Of a stretch of DNA of 64,000 nucleotides, positions 59,472 to 64,000 are shown piece after piece; within the stretch, counting starts at the first letter, position 1; each line of letters opens with the position of its first letter. The notes under the pieces were generated by a model. It was not told the origin of the DNA. It was given only the letters and a program-made list of their open reading frames with translations, and did no database searches. The DNA comes from an uncultured Clostridia bacterium (lineage in GTDB: Bacteria > Bacillota > Clostridia > TANB77 > CAG-508), in contig CAKPQH010000007.1 in the NCBI GenBank assembly GCA_934178475.1, forward strand, positions 14,617-78,616, in the 5' to 3' direction. A program made the translations under genes and the position numbers.

Positions 59472-60587
59472 ATGATCGATTATGATGACAACAATATATC
59501 AATGATGGATGGAACAGCTACAATAAAAGTAATAGGAGTTGGTGGAGCTGGAAATAATGCAGTAAACAGAATGCTAGAGCTAGGAATAAAATCAGTAGAT
59601 TTTATTGCTGTAAATACTGATAGACAAGCTCTACAAAAATCTAAAGCTAATACAAAGATACAAATAGGAGAAAAAATAACAAGAGGTTTAGGAGCTGGAG
59701 CTAATCCTGACATTGGAGCTCAATCAGCTGAAGAGACAAAAACAGAACTTGCTGAGGTAATAAGAGGAGCAGATATGGTATTTGTTACTGCCGGAATGGG
59801 TGGAGGAACAGGTACAGGAGCTGCACCAATAGTAGCTGGAATTGCTAAAGAAATGGGAATATTAACCATTGCAGTTGTTACAAAACCATTTACATTTGAA
59901 GGAAAGAAACGTTTATCACAAGCTGAACGTGGAATAGAAAGTTTAAAATCAAAGGTAGATACATTAATAGTTATACCAAATGATAAATTACTTCAAATTA
60001 TTGATAGAAAAACATCAATGTCAGAAGCATTTATGTTAGCTGATGATGTATTAAGACAAGGTGTACAAGGTATATCAGATTTAATTACTGTTACAGGAAC
60101 AGTTAACTTAGACTTTGCAGATGTTAAAACAATAATGCTTAATACTGGTATGGCACATATGGGAACAGGAAGAGCTTCAGGGGAAAATAGAGCAGAAGAT
60201 GCTGCAAAACAAGCTATTTCTAGTCCATTACTAGAAACATCAATAGAAGGAGCTAGAGGAGTAATTATTAATATTACAGGTGGAGAAGATTTAGGACTTC
60301 AAGAAGTAAATACTGCAGCTGAATTAATACAAAGAAGTGTTGATCCAGAAGCAAATATTATCTTTGGTACTGTAATAGATCCAACAATGCAAGATGAAAT
60401 TCAAATTACAGTTATTGCTACAGGTTTTGAAGAACCAGAAGATAATAAAATACCTCGTATAGATAATATAGTATCTAAAACATGGGAAAAGAAAATAAGT
60501 TCACCATCAAGTCAAGATCTAAGTGCATCACAAAATGATTTAGATATACCATCTTTCTTGAGAAAAAATAAAAATAAAAATATATAA
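59472..60587 (+). CDS. ftsZ: Cell division protein FtsZ
   Basis: 371 residues. Tubulin-like GTPase: GVGGAGNNAVNRM, the GGGTGTG signature (110-116), and the T7-loop NLDFADVKTIM. The C-terminal conserved peptide DLDIPSFLRKN, which binds FtsA and SepF, is present after a short linker. AGGAGG ribosome site; cotranscribed with ftsA from an 82-nt gap. Ends at a terminator. Confidence 0.97.
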   Translation: MIDYDDNNISMMDGTATIKVIGVGGAGNNAVNRMLELGIKSVDFIAVNTDRQALQKSKANTKIQIGEKITRGLGAGANPDIGAQSAEETKTELAEVIRGADMVFVTAGMGGGTGTGAAPIVAGIAKEMGILTIAVVTKPFTFEGKKRLSQAERGIESLKSKVDTLIVIPNDKLLQIIDRKTSMSEAFMLADDVLRQGVQGISDLITVTGTVNLDFADVKTIMLNTGMAHMGTGRASGENRAEDAAKQAISSPLLETSIEGARGVIINITGGEDLGLQEVNTAAELIQRSVDPEANIIFGTVIDPTMQDEIQITVIATGFEEPEDNKIPRIDNIVSKTWEKKISSPSSQDLSASQNDLDIPSFLRKNKNKNI

Positions 60588-60598
60588 AAAATATATAA

Positions 60599-60632
60599 GG
60601 GCTAATTCGGATTTTGGATTAGTTCTTTTTTT
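60599..60632 (+). terminator. Terminator after ftsZ
   Basis: GGGCTAATTC (60599-60608) pairs with GGATTAGTTC (60616-60625) including wobbles, then T7. Confidence 0.8.
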
Positions 60633-60654
60633 ATTTTAAAGGAGGAATGAAAAA

Positions 60655-61323
60655 ATTAATTTTAATAGTATAAAAGTAATAAATAATAAGATATTAGATA
60701 TAATATATCCACCATGTTGCATAATGTGTGGAAAAGTTAGTAAATTAGACCTATGCAGAAAGTGTGAAATAAAATTAAATAAGAAAATTATATTTGAAGA
60801 TAATATAAATATTAATAACATGTATTTTGATGAACATATATATTTATTTAAATATGAAGAGATAATTAGAAAACTTATATTAAACTATAAATTTAATGAG
60901 AAGGATTATATTTATAAGATATTTATTCAAATTTTAAAAAATAATAAAAAAATATATTGCAAAATGAAAAAGTATGATATAATAATACCGGTTCCTATAA
61001 GTAATAAAAGATTAAAGACAAGAGGATTTAATCAAAGTGCTCTTATTGGAAGGAATATAGCTGATTTTTTAGATTTAGAATATAATGAAAATGTATTATT
61101 TAAGATTAGAAATAATAATACACAAAGTTCATTAAATAGAGAAGAAAGAGAAAAAAATGTTAAAGGTGTATATTCTATAAAAGGACAGTTGATTATTAAA
61201 AATAAAGAAATATTACTGATAGATGATATATATACAACAGGAAATACAGTAAATGAATGCAGCAAAATTTTAAAAGAAAATGGAGCTAAAAGAATAGGAA
61301 TATTTACAGTTGCTAAAGATTAG
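60655..61323 (+). CDS. comF: ComF-type phosphoribosyltransferase-like protein, odd start
   Basis: Residues include an N-terminal zinc motif (PPCCIMCGK with a later CRKC), an IPVPISNKRLKTRGFNQSALI segment, and the PRPP loop ILLIDDIYTTGNT. ComFC takes part in natural DNA uptake in Firmicutes. The first ATG in this frame (60724) would cut off two of the zinc cysteines. The AGGAGG at 60640-60645 is well spaced only from an ATT at 60655. An ATG at 60647 is in another frame, joined by an A6 run at 60650-60655: one extra A would fuse it. So either a rare ATT start or a homopolymer error/frameshift; the body is sound. Confidence 0.85.
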   Translation: MNFNSIKVINNKILDIIYPPCCIMCGKVSKLDLCRKCEIKLNKKIIFEDNININNMYFDEHIYLFKYEEIIRKLILNYKFNEKDYIYKIFIQILKNNKKIYCKMKKYDIIIPVPISNKRLKTRGFNQSALIGRNIADFLDLEYNENVLFKIRNNNTQSSLNREEREKNVKGVYSIKGQLIIKNKEILLIDDIYTTGNTVNECSKILKENGAKRIGIFTVAKD

Positions 61324-61340
61324 AGAAAGGAAGATGTGGA

Positions 61341-63344
61341 ATGGAAGATTTAGTTGAAAGTATATTAGATTATATTAGATCGGATTACACAGATTATGCT
61401 ATAATGTTAAATGGAGAGTGGGGTTCAGGTAAAACTTATTTTTGGAATAATCAAATAAGAAATAAAATAGAATCTTTAAAATTAAATGGAAAAAGATATA
61501 CTACAATATATATGTCTTTATATGGTATATCAAATCTTGAAGAAATAAGTAAAAAGATTTTTATTGAAACTACACAATTGATGGATAAAAACTTAAGAAA
61601 ATTTATGGCAAGTAGTGGACAAACTACTATTCCAGAATATGCTAAAACAGGTATAGATATGGCGAATTTCTTTGGTGTAACATCAAACGGAAGTAAAGTT
61701 AATTATGACGAATTCTTTTCAACTGATGATAAAGTTCTATGTTTTGATGATTTAGAAAGAGCAAATGTGGATGTAATAGATATATTAGGATATATAAATA
61801 ACTTTGTTGAGCATGACCATATAAAAACAATAATAATTTGTAATGAAAAAGAGTTAGCTACTAAAATGAAAAGTAGTAATTTAGAAATGAAAACATTTAT
61901 AGCTACATACTTATTGGATAAACAAGGTGATTTAAATAATAAAAACGATATACCAATGGTAGAAAAGATACAAGATAAAATAGAGCATGTATTTGATAAA
62001 GCTAATGATTATGAAAGAATAAAGGAAAAACTAATTGGTGAAACTTTTGAGTATGCTCCTCAGTTTGATTATATAATTAATGGAATATTAATGAGGTATG
62101 AAAAAAATCCAGAATTAATAAAGTTCTTAAGAGAAAATACAAGTTTAATTATGAATACTTTTAAAAAGAGTGGAACAAGAAATCTTCGTATTTTAAAACA
62201 TGCTTTAAATGATTTTAAAAAGATATATGAAATGGTAGATAAAATGTATCCAAATACTAATAAAAAAGTAATGAGAACAATGCTTATATTTACGATAGCA
62301 GTATCTTTTGAAATAAAAGCAGGAAAAATAACTAAGGAAAAATTTAAAAATATTCAAAACAACGAAGAATATAAATCAATACTTGTTTCTTCAAGAGTTT
62401 TAATGGATAATAGACAATTTTATATAAAAGAATTTGATAGTAACTATTATTATAATTTTAAAGCTGAATATAGATTTTTCAAGTTTATAGAATATTATAT
62501 AAGAACTAGAATATTTGATATGAAAATATTTAAAAAAGATATGGAAGAAGTTGAAGCTGTTTCTAAAGTTAGAAAAAATATTCCTGCATATAAACAATTA
62601 TTAACAGAGGAATATTGGAAAATACCAGATGATAAATTCTTTGATATTTCAAATGAGGCTTTGGAAGACATAAAGGCAGGAAATGTTGAATTGATTGATA
62701 TTGTAAAATTGTTTTCATATTTTGTATATTTCTCAAAAAATAATTTGATAAGTTATGATGTAAAAACTTTAAAATCAATGTTTTTAAATGGAATGAATTT
62801 ATCTACATTACATTCTAGTTATTGTGATAATATTAATGAAGAGCTTGATAAAGTTGCAATAAAAGATTCTTCAGAAGAGATGAATGATATAATAAAACAA
62901 TTTAATGTATTTAATGATAAATTATTAGAAAAATATATGAAAGAAAAAGCAGATGAAGTATTTAAAAATATTCCTATGAAAATGGATAAATTTTATGAAG
63001 AGTTTGATAAGGAATGCATGAATGTTCCTATATTTAAATATTATGATGCTTACCAGATTTTCCAAAGAATATCATGTACTGCTAATGAAGATACAGTTAT
63101 AATAAAAGAAAGAATGGTAAAAAGAGCAAAAGAAAATCCAGAACTTATTAGTGAAGAATATCCTAATTTAAAGATGTTAAAACAGCTAATAGATGATTAT
63201 GTAAAAGGAAAAGAAACGACAATAAAAATTGTAATATTAAAAGACTTTTCTAAAGAACTTGAAACTATTTTAGATAAATCAAAACCAAAAATATTTCCTA
63301 AAATAGGTGGAGATAAAACAGAAAAAAATGATAAGACAGAATAA
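61341..63344 (+). CDS. KAP-type P-loop NTPase, possible defence protein
   Basis: 667 residues. Walker A GEWGSGKT (25-32), Walker B VLCFDDLER (about 131-139) with the DDLER form typical of the KAP family, and a sensor-like IIICNEKELA. The C-terminal 350 residues are helical with no known domain and no membrane segments, unlike many KAP proteins. KAP-like STAND/AAA+ ATPases occur in phage-defence and surface systems. AAGGAAG ribosome site. It follows comF after 17 nt but functional linkage is unlikely. Its substrate cannot be stated. Confidence 0.8.
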   Translation: MEDLVESILDYIRSDYTDYAIMLNGEWGSGKTYFWNNQIRNKIESLKLNGKRYTTIYMSLYGISNLEEISKKIFIETTQLMDKNLRKFMASSGQTTIPEYAKTGIDMANFFGVTSNGSKVNYDEFFSTDDKVLCFDDLERANVDVIDILGYINNFVEHDHIKTIIICNEKELATKMKSSNLEMKTFIATYLLDKQGDLNNKNDIPMVEKIQDKIEHVFDKANDYERIKEKLIGETFEYAPQFDYIINGILMRYEKNPELIKFLRENTSLIMNTFKKSGTRNLRILKHALNDFKKIYEMVDKMYPNTNKKVMRTMLIFTIAVSFEIKAGKITKEKFKNIQNNEEYKSILVSSRVLMDNRQFYIKEFDSNYYYNFKAEYRFFKFIEYYIRTRIFDMKIFKKDMEEVEAVSKVRKNIPAYKQLLTEEYWKIPDDKFFDISNEALEDIKAGNVELIDIVKLFSYFVYFSKNNLISYDVKTLKSMFLNGMNLSTLHSSYCDNINEELDKVAIKDSSEEMNDIIKQFNVFNDKLLEKYMKEKADEVFKNIPMKMDKFYEEFDKECMNVPIFKYYDAYQIFQRISCTANEDTVIIKERMVKRAKENPELISEEYPNLKMLKQLIDDYVKGKETTIKIVILKDFSKELETILDKSKPKIFPKIGGDKTEKNDKTE

Positions 63345-63363
63345 AAATAATTTGTGAAAAGAT

Positions 63364-63407
63364 AAAACTATTTTGTTAATAAAAGTTAGTAAAATAGTTT
63401 TTTTTAA
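63364..63407 (+). terminator. Terminator after the KAP-type NTPase
   Basis: AAAACTATTTT (63364-63374) pairs with AAAATAGTTTT (63391-63401), followed by T-rich sequence. Confidence 0.85.
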
Positions 63408-63506
63408 TCAATTAAAAAGTAGGAATAAAACTCACTGTAAAACCAATAATATATATGATAATATAAATATTATTAGAAAGATATAACATAGGAGGAAAGT
63501 GTTTTT

Positions 63507-64000
63507 ATGGACGAATTAAAAAGTAGAAGAGGAATAACATTAATAGCATTAGTAATAACAATAATAGTATTGTTAATCTTAGCAGGAATAACAGTAAGTA
63601 TGATAACTACGCAAGATGGGATATTAAGTAAGGCAATTAATGCTAAAAAAGCAAACGAAGAGGCTGCTAAAAGAGAACAAAAACAGTTAACAGAATTAAG
63701 TGAATTAATAGAAAATAATGGAGAAGCAAGTTTAATAGGATATAATGAAGAAAAGAAAACAAATAGTCCAAGGATAACAGGAAGTACATCAGAAGAGTCA
63801 GGATTAATACCAATAAAGTATAATGGAACAAACTGGGTAGTATGTTCAGAAACAGATAAAGAGTGGTATAATTATGCAGATCAAAATGAAAGTCCAAAGC
63901 AAGAATTAAAATGGGCAAATGCAATGTTATCAGACGGAAAATACAAAGCAGGGGATGTAAAAGAAGGACAAGTAGTAGAAGAAAATGAATTGGGAAGTAT
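63507..64000 (+). CDS. Fourth pilin-like surface protein (cut by window edge)
   Basis: ATG at 63507 with AGGAGG at 63490-63495; the frame stays open to the end of the window (164 codons). It opens with the same leader as the genes at 1805, 14782 and 21962 (GITLIALVITIIVLLILAGI, then MITTQDGIL). The visible downstream part (SGLIPIKYNGTNWVVCSE, KWANAMLSDGKYKAGDV) looks like the lead-in of the FGE-like surface domain seen in related proteins, so the missing end may be another variable region. Confidence 0.85.
   Translation, partial: MDELKSRRGITLIALVITIIVLLILAGITVSMITTQDGILSKAINAKKANEEAAKREQKQLTELSELIENNGEASLIGYNEEKKTNSPRITGSTSEESGLIPIKYNGTNWVVCSETDKEWYNYADQNESPKQELKWANAMLSDGKYKAGDVKEGQVVEENELGS

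Noticed and set aside
1..64000. DGR reverse transcriptase, Avd gene or AAC-rich template repeat in the window
   Set aside because: I looked for a YxDD-type polymerase, an avd-like small ORF and long AAC-rich non-coding stretches and found none. The variable regions are reported as candidates dependent on a remote system.
1..64000. CRISPR array, rRNA genes, insertion sequence or prophage genes
   Set aside because: No regularly spaced identical repeats with unique spacers, no rRNA segments and no transposase, integrase or phage structural ORF were seen.

Overview
The window is AT-rich, gene-dense DNA from an endospore-forming member of the Clostridia, most like the uncultured low-GC gut lineages. 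Supporting genes are sporulation sigma factors E and K, SpoIIGA, the spore protease GPR, a SleB-type cortex hydrolase, WhiA, and LL-diaminopimelate aminotransferase. TGA is an ordinary stop codon. Most intergenic gaps hold consensus vegetative promoters, Rho-independent hairpins and purine-rich ribosome sites.

Layout. 0-1.3 kb: end of holA, then sleB. 1.5-3.5 kb: a pilin-like surface gene whose 3' end looks like the variable region of a diversity-generating retroelement (DGR), with a MutS-like ORF behind it. 3.6-7.3 kb: tRNA-Gln, a glycosyltransferase, tRNA-Met, scpB, proS. 7.4-11.8 kb: first half of the division/cell-wall cluster (mraZ, rsmH, ftsL-like, and a SpoVD/FtsI-type penicillin-binding protein carrying a frameshift). 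11.8-14.5 kb: fhs and gpr. 14.6-17.6 kb: a second pilin-like gene with GLUG-type repeats. 17.7-21.7 kb: engB and serS leftward, whiA and hemW rightward. 22-22.9 kb: a third pilin-like gene with a second DGR-like variable region. 23.3-31.5 kb: two membrane proteins, murA, spoIIGA-sigE, queA-rarA-rimO. 31.7-41.3 kb: three large surface proteins, two of them tandem paralogues. 41.4-54.7 kb: rpmB, tig-clpP-clpX, sigK, tspO, pepV, dapL-ruvA-tgt and several small membrane genes, a methyltransferase and a pseudouridine synthase. 55-60.6 kb: second half of the division cluster (ftsQ, two DUF881 genes, a small basic protein gene, ftsA, ftsZ). 60.6-63.3 kb: comF and a KAP-type P-loop NTPase. The window ends inside a fourth pilin-like gene.

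Main discovery. At least four surface genes share almost the same 96-nt 5' cassette (a pilin-like leader plus hydrophobic helix) joined to unrelated C-termini. Two of the three complete ones end in short islands of about 50% GC in which a large share of codons are NNC, the footprint of adenine-directed mutagenesis of AAC codons. No reverse transcriptase or template repeat is in the window, so the DGR would have to act in trans. The two variable regions have different 3' ends, which implies two templates.

Regulation. Four promoters carry arrays of ATTACA-like hexamers spaced exactly 11 bp apart, which on the other strand fit the WalR/YycF consensus TGTWAH-N5-TGTWAH. They precede the first variable surface gene, two of the three large surface proteins and ftsA-ftsZ, suggesting one OmpR-family regulon linking surface display to envelope growth. 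Other non-coding signals are MraZ boxes, a dispersed 40-59 bp palindrome (four copies) and a three-stem element (three copies).
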